From assembly GCA_002170485.2 (NCBI GenBank), contig NHDZ02000073.1, positions 44,014 to 108,013 of the forward strand: 64,000 bases of DNA, in the 5' to 3' direction. The notes beneath the pieces were generated by a model that searched no databases, was not told the DNA's origin, and worked only from the letters and a program-made list of their open reading frames with translations. A program made the position numbers and the translations under genes. The stretch comes from MED660 sp002691025 (GTDB lineage Bacteria > Myxococcota_A > UBA9160 > UBA4427). Shown here one piece after another: positions 1 through 8,266 of the stretch; position 1 is the stretch's first letter; every line of letters begins with the position of its first letter.

Positions 1-241
1 TCACTTCCTTGAACGAGCTCGGGTCGGCCTCACCGAGCAGAAGGACCATCGACCGAGTGCCCAGAGTACCTACGTCTACAAGAGCATGAGAGAACGATAC
101 GGACTCGTACGGGGTCGGGACTCGATCCTGCCATTCGATCTGGTTGTCCAGGGCAATTTCCAGGACCTCGGACTCGGCGCCTTCCCCCGATGGCGAGAGC
201 CAGAACAAACACCCGACGCATTCCTCTATCGGTAGTTTCAA
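1..241 (-). CDS. Partial hypothetical protein downstream of glcF
   Basis: An open frame of 80 codons runs off the left edge. Its only visible start is a TTG that overlaps the glcF stop (TTG at 241-239, TGA at 240-238), which suggests translational coupling in the glc operon. The frame uses codons like its neighbours and starts with an ECVGC Cys pair, followed by a segment reading roughly ALVDVGTLGTRSMVLLLGEADP. I do not recognise the family. The competing 63-codon ATG frame in the same stretch is Arg-rich and looks like a shadow. Because the gene is truncated, neither length nor function can be judged. Confidence 0.4.
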   Translation of the reverse strand, partial: MKLPIEECVGCLFWLSPSGEGAESEVLEIALDNQIEWQDRVPTPYESVSFSHALVDVGTLGTRSMVLLLGEADPSSFKEV

Positions 242-1542
242 GCTACCGGGGATTCGTCCGGGCCCAGGGCTTGATCGAGCAACTCGATGGGGTGGGCCAC
301 CTCGGCCTCCCAGCCCCTGGACGCCACACCGGATTGCAATTGCATCAGGCACCCGGGATTGCCAGTCAAGATCCACTCTGGGGCCGCCGCCTCCAGGTCG
401 TCCAGTTTCTGCTCGAGAACTGCATCCGCCATCTGCGCCTGCAACAGGTTGTAGGTACCGGCAGCGCCACAACAGCGATCGGCGTTGGCATGCGGAACGA
501 GTTCCAGGTCCGGGATCAAATCCAACAGACGCCGAGGAGCGGAAGCCACCCCCTGCGCATGCACCAGGTGGCAGGGGTCGTCATAGCAGACACGTGCCGG
601 CAGACTTCGAAGAGGCTCGCGAAAGCCCACCTCATCCAGAAACTCGGCGACGTCTCTCGCCTTCCCCTCAAGCGATCCAGAACCCTCGGGCAACCAGTGA
701 TCCACCTCACGAAGCGCAGCCCCGCAGCCTGCAGAGTTCGTGATCAGGGCATCAAAGCCTTCCGTGTCTTCCCCACCAAAAGCCTGCTTGTTCTGTCTCG
801 CCAGATCGCGGGCGGAAGCCAGATCACCCGAATGCGCATGAAGCGCCCCACAACAGACCTGATCACCCGGCACCCAGACATCGAAACCGTTGGCCGCCAG
901 TACACGCACGCTGGCCCGATTGATCCGCCCGAACAACTCAGGCATGACGCACCCCTCAAGAAAAGCCACGCGTCCACGTCGAGGGCTTTTGGCGGGCGTA
1001 AAGGCGGGCAGCCTTTCTCGCTCCGCCGAGGGCGGTATGGCCGGAAGAAGGCGCTGGGCACGGGAAAGGCCTCCGGGCAGGAAGGGCGCGGCGAGACGAT
1101 CCAGGCGAAGGCGCTGCACCCACCCCAGCAATGAAACCAACCACTTGAGGCGACCCTTGTGAGCCAGTACATGTCGTAGAGCAAAGCCCTCGACGCGAAA
1201 CCCCAGCCCCTTTCGCAAACCGCTCTGAGCCACAATGGCCCGACCCTGCTCGAGCAAGGCGCCGTAGCGGACACCGGATGGACATTTGGTTTCACAAGCC
1301 CTGCAGCCCAGACAAAGGTGCAATTCGTCTGCCACTGTCTGGGAAAGTTCGATCTCTCCTTCCGCCACTCCACGCATCAAATGGACTCGACCCCGGGGAG
1401 AACTGGTCTCGCGACCGGTGACTCGATAGGTCGGGCAAGACGTCAGACACAAACCACAGTGGACGCAATCGAGCGTTCCGGAATAGATCTCCGAATCGAC
1501 ATCAAGAATCTGGATCGGCTCTGGACATTCGGCAGACGACAA
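238..1542 (-). CDS. glcF: Glycolate oxidase iron-sulfur subunit GlcF
   Basis: GlcF carries electrons from the GlcD/GlcE flavoprotein subunits of glycolate oxidase, which converts glycolate to glyoxylate at the membrane. The 434-residue protein has two ferredoxin-like 4Fe-4S motifs, the first with Cys26, Cys29, Cys32 and Cys36 (CVHCGLCLTSCP) and the second reading CLGCRACETKCP. Two cysteine-rich CCG domains follow, with CCGALHAHSG and DRCCGAAGTYN. The length is usual for the family. The chosen start is TTG at 1542, preceded by AGGAAGAG at good spacing. It lies 226 bp downstream of glcE; that gap shows no convincing gene. The stop overlaps the start of the next, partial gene. Confidence 0.93.
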   Translation of the reverse strand: MSSAECPEPIQILDVDSEIYSGTLDCVHCGLCLTSCPTYRVTGRETSSPRGRVHLMRGVAEGEIELSQTVADELHLCLGCRACETKCPSGVRYGALLEQGRAIVAQSGLRKGLGFRVEGFALRHVLAHKGRLKWLVSLLGWVQRLRLDRLAAPFLPGGLSRAQRLLPAIPPSAERERLPAFTPAKSPRRGRVAFLEGCVMPELFGRINRASVRVLAANGFDVWVPGDQVCCGALHAHSGDLASARDLARQNKQAFGGEDTEGFDALITNSAGCGAALREVDHWLPEGSGSLEGKARDVAEFLDEVGFREPLRSLPARVCYDDPCHLVHAQGVASAPRRLLDLIPDLELVPHANADRCCGAAGTYNLLQAQMADAVLEQKLDDLEAAAPEWILTGNPGCLMQLQSGVASRGWEAEVAHPIELLDQALGPDESPVA

Positions 1543-1768
1543 AAGAACTCTTCCTGGATGTAATGACGTGGGAGCGCAGCCACCTGGCTGTCAATCCGAA
1601 CCGGGTCGAAAATCAAATCGGAGTCGGTACCGGCCTGCTCCATGAACCGATACTTTGCCCGAAGAACCTTCCCATTCTACCCCGAAAAAGATGGATTCGT
1701 AGAGACAGTTCAAAACCGATGACGGAAAGTCCCTCGCCTTCGGGAAGCGGACCCTCAGCTTTGAGTGG

Positions 1769-3058
1769 CTAGAAGGATTTCACGAAACATCCCCGATTCA
1801 GAAGCGACAGGGGATCAAACTGCATCTTGAGTTCTCCCATCAGGTTCTGTGGGTCCTGCGTGTTGAAACCAGCCAGTTCATCCGGGCAAGGTGCGGGAAA
1901 AGACTCAATGACCCAATCCGCCCTCACCCGAGCCGCCACCCTTTCAATCAAAGCCAGGGGGTTCGGAAGATCCTTCGTGACCCTCGAGGCCGTTGGATCA
2001 TGAAACGCGTAGACGGTGGTGGGTTCGGGATAAGCCAGAACCTCGAAGCCAGCCTCATCCAGCAGGCGACAGGCTTCTTCCAGGCCGGAAGGCAGAAGAT
2101 GAAGGCGCACTCGAAAGCCACCCGGGGAAGCCGGCCGATAAAGAGCCTTCAAGGAATCCAACGCCTGGGACGAGAGGCTCTGGGCAGTGGCCTGGTCGGC
2201 CAACCACTCGCTGTCGTACCGGGTCACGGTTTCATCGCCCGCGCATTCCACCAGGAGTCGCCAGCAGGCTCCGGCCTTTGGGGGAGCCCCAAGCCCAGAA
2301 ACACGAGTGGCCAGGGTTTCTGGAAGAAGAACCACGGCGCGAGCCGATGTCCGACGCGAGGCCTCAAGCGCAATCCGGAAGCTGGCCTCTCCGCCATCCA
2401 GGGAAAGCGCCATGCATTCGACGGACTCGACCTTCGGATGCAACCTGAGCCAGGCGCTCTCGATGATCGCAAGCGTCCCGAAGGACCCGACATAGAGCTT
2501 GGCCATGTCATAGCCCGTCACGTTCTTCACCACTCGAGCACCACAACGGGTTCGCTCACCCGTCGCCAGCGTCGTCTCAAGACCCAGCACATTGTCACGA
2601 ACGGCGCCGAATCCAAGCCGGCGCGGTCCGGAGTTGGCTGTCGCCAGGGTTCCACCCAAGGTGGCCCCCAAGGCGCTGGCTTCCATGGGCAGGGTCCAGC
2701 CGGCTTCATCCGCGACTTGAACCAGATCTTCAAGAGGCGTGCCCGCATGGGCCCTCATGACTCCATCCGCTGCGTCGCATTCATCGATTCCAGAAATCGC
2801 TCGACAGGAAAGGCGGATCTGAGTGTCCTGGACTGCCTTGATCATATCGAGCCGAGTGCCCGCGCCCGTAACCAGAACCGGCTCGGAGTGCGCTGACAGG
2901 ACCTGCATCACCTGAGCGAGTCCGTCCACCGACTCTGGCTCCAGACCGAAACGGAGCGGCACATCGCCGGCGATCACCGGCGGATCAAAACGGGAGAAAC
3001 CGGAACTGGAAAGTGCCTCCAGCTCAGAGATGACGATCGGCTCTGAAAGGTCCCTCAC
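1769..3058 (-). CDS. glcE: Glycolate oxidase FAD-binding subunit GlcE
   Basis: GlcE is the second flavin subunit of glycolate oxidase. The FAD-binding fold is clear: LGATLGGTLATANSGPRR, then a segment with VVKNVTGYDMAKLYVGSFGT, both typical of GlcE and its PCMH-type relatives. The frame is open upstream to an ATG at 3109, which would overlap glcD by 55 bp and add 17 residues. I prefer the GTG at 3058, which overlaps the glcD stop as GTGA, the usual coupled arrangement, and gives about 429 residues. It is transcribed glcD-glcE-glcF. The exact start is the only real uncertainty. Confidence 0.9.
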   Translation of the reverse strand: MRDLSEPIVISELEALSSSGFSRFDPPVIAGDVPLRFGLEPESVDGLAQVMQVLSAHSEPVLVTGAGTRLDMIKAVQDTQIRLSCRAISGIDECDAADGVMRAHAGTPLEDLVQVADEAGWTLPMEASALGATLGGTLATANSGPRRLGFGAVRDNVLGLETTLATGERTRCGARVVKNVTGYDMAKLYVGSFGTLAIIESAWLRLHPKVESVECMALSLDGGEASFRIALEASRRTSARAVVLLPETLATRVSGLGAPPKAGACWRLLVECAGDETVTRYDSEWLADQATAQSLSSQALDSLKALYRPASPGGFRVRLHLLPSGLEEACRLLDEAGFEVLAYPEPTTVYAFHDPTASRVTKDLPNPLALIERVAARVRADWVIESFPAPCPDELAGFNTQDPQNLMGELKMQFDPLSLLNRGCFVKSF

Positions 3059-4524
3059 CGGATCGGCACCGTGTCGTAGCCCCTTGCTTTGGGGTTCGCT
3101 TCCGTGCACGCGCGTGGAGTCGGAATCAACTTGCCTGGATTGCAGAAACCATCCGGATTGAATGCGTTGCGTAATCGCATCATGGCTGCGAGATCGGCGT
3201 CATCAAAAAGCAGACCCATATAATCCCGCTTCTCGATCCCTACACCGTGCTCCCCGGTCAGCACCCCGCCCACCTTCACGCAAAGCTCCAACATCTCCTT
3301 GCCGGCCGCGAGGACCCTTTTCAACTCTTCCTCGTCCCGGCGGTCGTACGAGATATTCGGGTGCAGGTTGCCATCTCCCGCATGGAAGATATTCGAAAGG
3401 GTCAACGAATAGCGATCGCCAATCTCACATATGCCTTCCAACACCTCTGGAAGGCGCGCCCTGGGGACCACTGCATCGTGGACATAGAGATCCGGAGCCA
3501 ACCGCCCCATGGCTCCAAAAGCCCCCTTCCTGGCCCGCCAGAAATGAGTGCGCTCTTCCGGACTCCGCGCCACGGAAACCTCTCGAGCGCCCTCCTGATC
3601 GGCCATCTTGCGGATCCGCAGCAACTGACCCGGCAACTCACACTCTGCCCCATCCAACTCAACGATCAAGACAGCCCCGGCATCCACGGGAAGGCCGGCC
3701 GCATAGACACTGGCTTCAACAGCCACAACCGTTCTCTGGTCCACCACCTCAAGAGCGGCGGGCACCATGCCGGAACGAATCACCCGCCCGACCAGTCGAC
3801 ACGCCGAAGGCACATCGTCGAAAATCACAAGGGCCGTTTCCGTCGCTTCCGGAATCTCGGTCAACCGCACCGTCATCTCGGTCACGACACCCAGGGTGCC
3901 TTCACTGCCCACCACGGCTCCCACCAGATCGTAACCGGGTGAAAAACCGGAAGCAGAGCCCAACCGGGTAATGGCTCCGTCTGGCAAAACCATTTCAAGC
4001 GCAAGAATATGGTTCGTGGTGGTCCCGTATTTCAGCGTGTGCGGCCCGCCCGAGTTTTCGGCAACGTTCCCCCCCACCGTGCAAGCCTGCTGACTGGACG
4101 GATCCGGGGCATAGAAAAGACCGAGGTGCTCCACTTCAGTGGACAGGTCTGCGTTTACCACTCCTGGCTGGATCACGGCTTGTCTGTTGTATCCGTCCAC
4201 GTTCAAAATGGAATTCATCCGCATACAGCTGATGATCACCGCGCCGTCGGAAGGCTGGGCCCCCCCGGAGAGTCCCGTCCCCGCGCCCCGCGGTACGAAT
4301 TTTCGATTGGCTGCGCGACAGGCCTTGATGACGGCAGAAACCTCTTCCGTCGAACCCGGCAGGACCACCACCGCGGGTGAACCCGGGTCCAGCGTCAGGG
4401 CATCGGTGCCATAAACGAAGAGTTCCGCGGGGTCCGACAAGCAATTCTCGACACCCACGATGTGTTGAAGTCGATCAACGAAAGCATCGTGGTCACTCTT
4501 TGAAGCGATCCCGGTTAAAGCCAT
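3055..4524 (-). CDS. glcD: Glycolate oxidase catalytic FAD subunit GlcD
   Basis: GlcD oxidises glycolate (or a related 2-hydroxy acid such as D-lactate) using FAD and passes electrons to GlcE/GlcF. The 489-residue protein has the PCMH FAD-binding signature PRGAGTGLSGGAQPSDGAVI near residue 95 and the C-terminal FAD-oxidase domain signature HAGDGNLHPNISYD followed by GEHGVGIEKRDYM. Length and domain order match GlcD. It is the first gene of the glcDEF operon and starts with ATG at 4524, 38 bp from the next minus-strand gene. Substrate cannot be separated between glycolate and lactate from sequence alone, but the three-subunit operon favours glycolate. Confidence 0.93.
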   Translation of the reverse strand: MALTGIASKSDHDAFVDRLQHIVGVENCLSDPAELFVYGTDALTLDPGSPAVVVLPGSTEEVSAVIKACRAANRKFVPRGAGTGLSGGAQPSDGAVIISCMRMNSILNVDGYNRQAVIQPGVVNADLSTEVEHLGLFYAPDPSSQQACTVGGNVAENSGGPHTLKYGTTTNHILALEMVLPDGAITRLGSASGFSPGYDLVGAVVGSEGTLGVVTEMTVRLTEIPEATETALVIFDDVPSACRLVGRVIRSGMVPAALEVVDQRTVVAVEASVYAAGLPVDAGAVLIVELDGAECELPGQLLRIRKMADQEGAREVSVARSPEERTHFWRARKGAFGAMGRLAPDLYVHDAVVPRARLPEVLEGICEIGDRYSLTLSNIFHAGDGNLHPNISYDRRDEEELKRVLAAGKEMLELCVKVGGVLTGEHGVGIEKRDYMGLLFDDADLAAMMRLRNAFNPDGFCNPGKLIPTPRACTEANPKARGYDTVPIR

Positions 4525-4562
4525 ATCAGAATTCCAGCGGACTCCGAGTCCAGCCCAAGAGG

Positions 4563-5654
4563 TTACGCAAGGCCCAGACGCTCAAGGTCATCTTCGTCAA
4601 GGCCAAGATAATGACCGATCTCATGACGTACCGTGATCTGGATTTGTTCGATCAACTCATCCTGGTTCCGACAGACCTTCTCAAGATTGCACTTGAAGAG
4701 AATGACCCGGTCTAGATCCGAGACCTGCTCGGTACAACTGGCTTCTGTGCGGGGAACGCCCATGAAAAGACCCAGGATCTGGGGCGAAACACGCTCTCCT
4801 CTCACAACGTCAAGAGAGGGAAACTCTTCTACCGTCAAGGGGACATCGGAGATGTACTCACGAACCGACGCAGGAAGGTTGTCCAAAGCCACCTGAATCG
4901 CACTCGAAAAGAACTCATCCGAAACCTGCAGGGGGATCGGAAACAAAAGTGGATCCAGTGCATTCGCCCGAGCAAAAGCCAACTGAGCCACACCGGCCGC
5001 CTCTTCCTGGCGAGAACGATTGCCCTCTTGGTCCGCCTCGAACTCCAACCTCTCCAGAACCAGACCCAGGCTGTAGGCCACGTGAGGAGAGTCCGGGTCA
5101 ACCAGGCTGGCCCTCTCAAGAACGCGCCGGGACGCCTCGTAATTCCCCATCTCAAAGAGGACATGTCCCTCAAAGGCACTGTAGGTCGGATGATCTCCCA
5201 TGGACTTGAGAGAACGCCGTATCAGGAAAACAGCCCCCTCGAGATCATCGAGATAGAAGAGCGATTTGCTCTTCAGGTAACAGATCTCGGCCTGAAAGGC
5301 GCTCTCCAGACGAGGCAGAGAGGCGTCACCCGCCAAAAGAGCGTCGCAAGCCTCAAGGGCCAGCCTGTACTCAGCCAACTCCTCAACAAGAATCTCGAGC
5401 CGGTTGAGATGAGCCGAGCTGAATTTGGAATCCGCCTCGATCGCCTGATCGAATTCATACAAGGACTCATCGATGCGGCCCTCATCCCAGAGAATCTCTC
5501 CACGCCCGTTATGCGCTTCTGCTCCGCCGGGATGGGCTTTCAGGGCTTCATCCAGCCAGGCCAAAGCCTCCTCGACTCGGCCACCGTGGGAGGCGTCCAT
5601 GGCCTGATCCAGGCAATCCCAGTAGCGGTCTTTGTCATTTTGCATGGGTCTCAT
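4563..5654 (-). CDS. TPR protein with C-terminal zincin metallopeptidase domain
   Basis: The protein has 363 residues. The first ~220 form helical TPR-like repeats (for example AHNGRGEILWDEGRIDESLYEFDQAI). The last ~130 match the short metallopeptidase family with motif HEIGHYLGLDEDDLERLGL (PF06262-type zincin), in which HExxH and a downstream Asp/Glu cluster bind zinc. Stand-alone members of that family are about 120-140 residues, so this is a TPR fusion. No signal peptide is visible, so it is probably cytoplasmic. Two in-frame ATGs (5654 and 5645) are possible starts. It sits just upstream of glcD (38 bp) and may be co-transcribed, though no functional link is known. Substrate unknown. Confidence 0.8.
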   Translation of the reverse strand: MRPMQNDKDRYWDCLDQAMDASHGGRVEEALAWLDEALKAHPGGAEAHNGRGEILWDEGRIDESLYEFDQAIEADSKFSSAHLNRLEILVEELAEYRLALEACDALLAGDASLPRLESAFQAEICYLKSKSLFYLDDLEGAVFLIRRSLKSMGDHPTYSAFEGHVLFEMGNYEASRRVLERASLVDPDSPHVAYSLGLVLERLEFEADQEGNRSRQEEAAGVAQLAFARANALDPLLFPIPLQVSDEFFSSAIQVALDNLPASVREYISDVPLTVEEFPSLDVVRGERVSPQILGLFMGVPRTEASCTEQVSDLDRVILFKCNLEKVCRNQDELIEQIQITVRHEIGHYLGLDEDDLERLGLA

Positions 5655-5770
5655 CCGATCCGAAGCGGATTTTGAAGCATAGCAAAGCCGCGTCGGCCAG
5701 AGGTCGCGCTACTCTTGCCACAAATCCGCCAGAGTCGCGCTTCGAACCGTCCGCCACCCAAGGAGAACCC

Positions 5771-6292
5771 ATGCGACACGAAACACATCTCGCCCATTTC
5801 ATACTTGTCAGCCTGAGCCTCCTTCTCCTTACGGCCTGCGCCCCCACCGTACCCAAAGGGGCTTCCTTCAAACCCCTCGCCCCACCTGACTCCAAGGACA
5901 CCCTCATTTACGTCTTCCGCGACGATTCCCTTCGGGGCATCGGCGGTGTCGACATCGAGCTCGACGGCGAAAAGCTCGGAAACCTCCTGAACGGGGAATA
6001 TCTCGCCTTCCTGGTCGATCCCGGCCAGCACTCGCTGAAAGCCAGAATGAAATGGCTTCAGATCATCCCTCGCTCCTGGAACTCTCTCGACTTCAATACC
6101 CGAGCCGGCGAAACCGTCTATCTCCGGGTCTGGGCCGCCTACCAGAGCACCCCAGGCCGCTCAGACAGCTACGCGGACCCCACGGCCACCTCTTCTGACC
6201 AGAACGGCGAAGTGGGACTGTTCCTAGGCATTCAAAAGCCGGCTCTCGCTCGCGAAGAGCTCAAAAGCAGTCGACGCGCCGCCGGACATTAG
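5771..6292 (+). CDS. DUF2846-like lipoprotein
   Basis: This is a 173-residue secreted lipoprotein. The N-terminus is a type II signal peptide with lipobox LLTAC (Cys about residue 23). The mature part has a beta-rich domain with LIYVFRDDSLRGIGGVDIEL and YLAFLVDPGQHSLKA, the pattern of DUF2846 proteins, which carry small carbohydrate- or peptidoglycan-associated beta folds of unknown function. The frame is open upstream to 5672, but ATG 5771 has AGGAG at 6 bases and begins the signal peptide, so it is the start. It is transcribed alone, divergently from the TPR/zincin gene. Confidence 0.78.
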   Translation: MRHETHLAHFILVSLSLLLLTACAPTVPKGASFKPLAPPDSKDTLIYVFRDDSLRGIGGVDIELDGEKLGNLLNGEYLAFLVDPGQHSLKARMKWLQIIPRSWNSLDFNTRAGETVYLRVWAAYQSTPGRSDSYADPTATSSDQNGEVGLFLGIQKPALAREELKSSRRAAGH

Positions 6293-6344
6293 CTCGACAG
6301 CCGCCCTCACAGCCTCAGCATGCGCTTGATGGCCAGAAGCGGAT

Positions 6345-6420
6345 TGGTGGGCCCTCTCGGATTTGAACCGAGGACCATCCAGTTATGAGCCGGGTGCTCT
6401 AACCACTGAGCTAAGGGCCC
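6345..6420 (-). tRNA. tRNA-Ile2 with CAT anticodon (lysidine type)
   Basis: The reverse complement folds as a complete 76-nt cloverleaf: acceptor stem GGGCCCT, D arm AGCTCAGTGGTTAGAGC, anticodon loop CTCATAA (CAT at 6385-6387), T arm with GGTTCAAATCC, discriminator A and encoded CCA at 6345-6347. The CAT anticodon could mean Met, but the D arm TTAGCTCAGTGGTTAGAGCA and the anticodon-loop context resemble E. coli ileX/ileY, so this is most likely the TilS-modified tRNA reading AUA. It is not an initiator: the anticodon stem lacks the three G-C pairs of tRNA-fMet. Confidence 0.9.
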
Positions 6421-6539
6421 GCCGTAGGGAATACTAACCCAAAAGCAGCCAGGCACTGAGGGGCGAGGCGGAAACAAGAATTCCGTCTGAGATGCTTTCT
6501 GCCATTGTCCTCGTCCCGACTTCTTGTCAGAATTCCGCC

Positions 6540-7889
6540 ATGACTGATTCCAAGCCGAACAAGGCCGTCGCGATCATCGGCGGAGCCACAGCGGGGGCTG
6601 AAGTCGCTTCCCGACTGGCAAGTCGAGGCATCCAGACCGTTGTCTTTGAACAGAACAAAAGACCCTTCGGAAAGATCGAAGATGGCCTTCCGCGATGGCA
6701 CGAGGCCTTGCGGAAAAAAGAGTACGAGGCCATCCGCTCCAAACTCTCACTCCCCCTGGTGGAGTTCGTCCCCGAAACCCGGATCGGCGATGACATCCCC
6801 TTTGAGGATATCGTTGAAAACTGGGGCTTTGCCTCCGTGGTTCTTGCCAACGGAGCCTGGTGGGATCGCCCTCTCCCCATAGAAGGAGCCGAGGCCTACG
6901 TGAACAAGGGGCTCTTCTATCAGAACCCTTTTGTGATCGCATTCAATCACGCTCACGACGAAAAATGGTCGGGCGAAACGCCGGAGATCCAGGACGGCAG
7001 CATCGTGATCGGCGGAGGCCTTGCATCCATTGATGTGGCCAAGATCGTGACACTGACATGCACGCAAAGAAAACTCGCTGAACGCAACATCGACGTGGAC
7101 CTCAATACCCTTGAAGTCAAAGGCATCCCCAAGATACTGGCCGCCCATGACCTCAGCTGGGAAGACCTGGGCCTTCAAGGTGCAACCATCTACTACAGGC
7201 GAAGAGTCGAGGATATGCCTCTAGTGGAAATCCCGACTGACGCCACTGAAGAGCGCATCGCCAAGCTGAAGAAGTCGCGTCAGACCATTCTCGATAAAGC
7301 AACCAAGAAGTACATGTTCCAGGTTGAACCCCTGTCCTCACCGGACGGCATGCTGATCGAAGATGGCAAAATGGTGGGTCTGCGCTTCCGGCGAACGCGA
7401 GTGGAGGAAGGCCGGGTGCTCAGTACCGACGAGACCTTTGAACGCAGAACACCCGCTGTCATCAGCTCCATCGGAAGCATTCCCGAGCCGATCCCGGGCA
7501 TTGAGATGAAGGGGGAACTCTTTGACTTCAGCGACCGGGAGTTTGGTCGAATCGAGAGCTACCCCACCGTCTTTTCAGTCGGAAACGTAGTGACGGGAAA
7601 AGGCAATATCGTGGCTTCGCGAAAGCACGCCAAGCGCGTCTCCGAGAATGCCATTGAAATCTATCTGGGCGTAGGCGAACAAGAAAACGGCCGGGAAGAT
7701 ATGGAGATCACCCCTTCGGACGAGTTGGCCCGCACCGCGGAAATCGTAGGAAGCCACACGGATGCGCAAGCCATGCTGAGCGAGTCCGAGTACCAGGCCC
7801 TGATGGACCGTGTTGCGGAGCAACAAAAAAGGTCTGGCTACTCTGGCAGCCTTGAGGCCTGGGCCAAGGAAGCCGGGGAGCCCTGCTGA
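6540..7889 (+). CDS. FAD-dependent pyridine nucleotide oxidoreductase (GltD/ferredoxin-NADP reductase-like)
   Basis: The 449-residue protein begins with a Rossmann FAD site (VAIIGGATAGAEVASRL), has a second nucleotide-binding glycine motif (GSIVIGGGLASIDVAKI), and ends the fold with YPTVFSVGNVVTGKGNI, as in GltD small subunits and adrenodoxin-type ferredoxin reductases. It has no N-terminal 4Fe-4S cluster of GltD, so it probably works with a separate electron donor or acceptor. The C-terminal ~60 residues form a helical tail ending in GEPC. The frame is open to 6492, but ATG 6540 begins the FAD motif directly and is preferred. It is an isolated gene; substrate and partner are not identifiable. 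Confidence 0.75.
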   Translation: MTDSKPNKAVAIIGGATAGAEVASRLASRGIQTVVFEQNKRPFGKIEDGLPRWHEALRKKEYEAIRSKLSLPLVEFVPETRIGDDIPFEDIVENWGFASVVLANGAWWDRPLPIEGAEAYVNKGLFYQNPFVIAFNHAHDEKWSGETPEIQDGSIVIGGGLASIDVAKIVTLTCTQRKLAERNIDVDLNTLEVKGIPKILAAHDLSWEDLGLQGATIYYRRRVEDMPLVEIPTDATEERIAKLKKSRQTILDKATKKYMFQVEPLSSPDGMLIEDGKMVGLRFRRTRVEEGRVLSTDETFERRTPAVISSIGSIPEPIPGIEMKGELFDFSDREFGRIESYPTVFSVGNVVTGKGNIVASRKHAKRVSENAIEIYLGVGEQENGREDMEITPSDELARTAEIVGSHTDAQAMLSESEYQALMDRVAEQQKRSGYSGSLEAWAKEAGEPC

Positions 7890-7957
7890 AACGGCCGCGC
7901 CAACGGATCAGGCCCAGCCAATCCCTCACCGCCTCGTGAGTGAGGATTACCGGGGGG

Positions 7958-8122
7958 CTACCGGACCACCCGTACCCGGGTAGCCTTCCCGTCCACGATG
8001 ACCGTGACGGTCTCGCTGGTGACAACGCCCGCCGTTCCCTGCCATTTGGGCCCGGTATTGGGCGCACACGCCAGAAAGCACGCCAGGGAAATCGCGATAA
8101 GAACCATCTTCAGTGTCGACAC
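7958..8122 (-). CDS. Very small putative lipoprotein (54 residues)
   Basis: A short frame was found by hand between rpoD and the convergent flavoprotein gene. It starts with GTG at 8122, which has AGGA about 8 bases upstream, or with an internal ATG at 8107. The product has a Lys near the N-terminus, a hydrophobic stretch MVLIAISLACFLAC with a lipobox-like end, then a mature segment of about 36 residues ending KATRVRVVR. The mature part looks like two or three beta strands (VVTSETVTVIVDGKATRVRV). It follows rpoD in the same direction by about 144 bp. I do not recognise a family. The signal sequence and ribosome site support it, but so short a frame could arise by chance. Confidence 0.5.
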   Translation of the reverse strand: MSTLKMVLIAISLACFLACAPNTGPKWQGTAGVVTSETVTVIVDGKATRVRVVR

Positions 8123-8266
8123 AGTCTTCCTTTCGGGCTCGATCTTCGGGTGATGGAGCGGAGGTCGAATCGGGCACCGTTCGCCCAGGACGTTCGGTCG
8201 GGGTCACGAACACCCGGACGGGAACGTCATGCACTTTGGTTGCGGCGCCTACCCGGGGAAACCCGC

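Noticed and set aside
6696..6711. TGGCACGAGGCCTTGC, sigma54-like
   Set aside because: GG and GC are 11 bases apart rather than 10, and the site lies inside the flavoprotein coding sequence.
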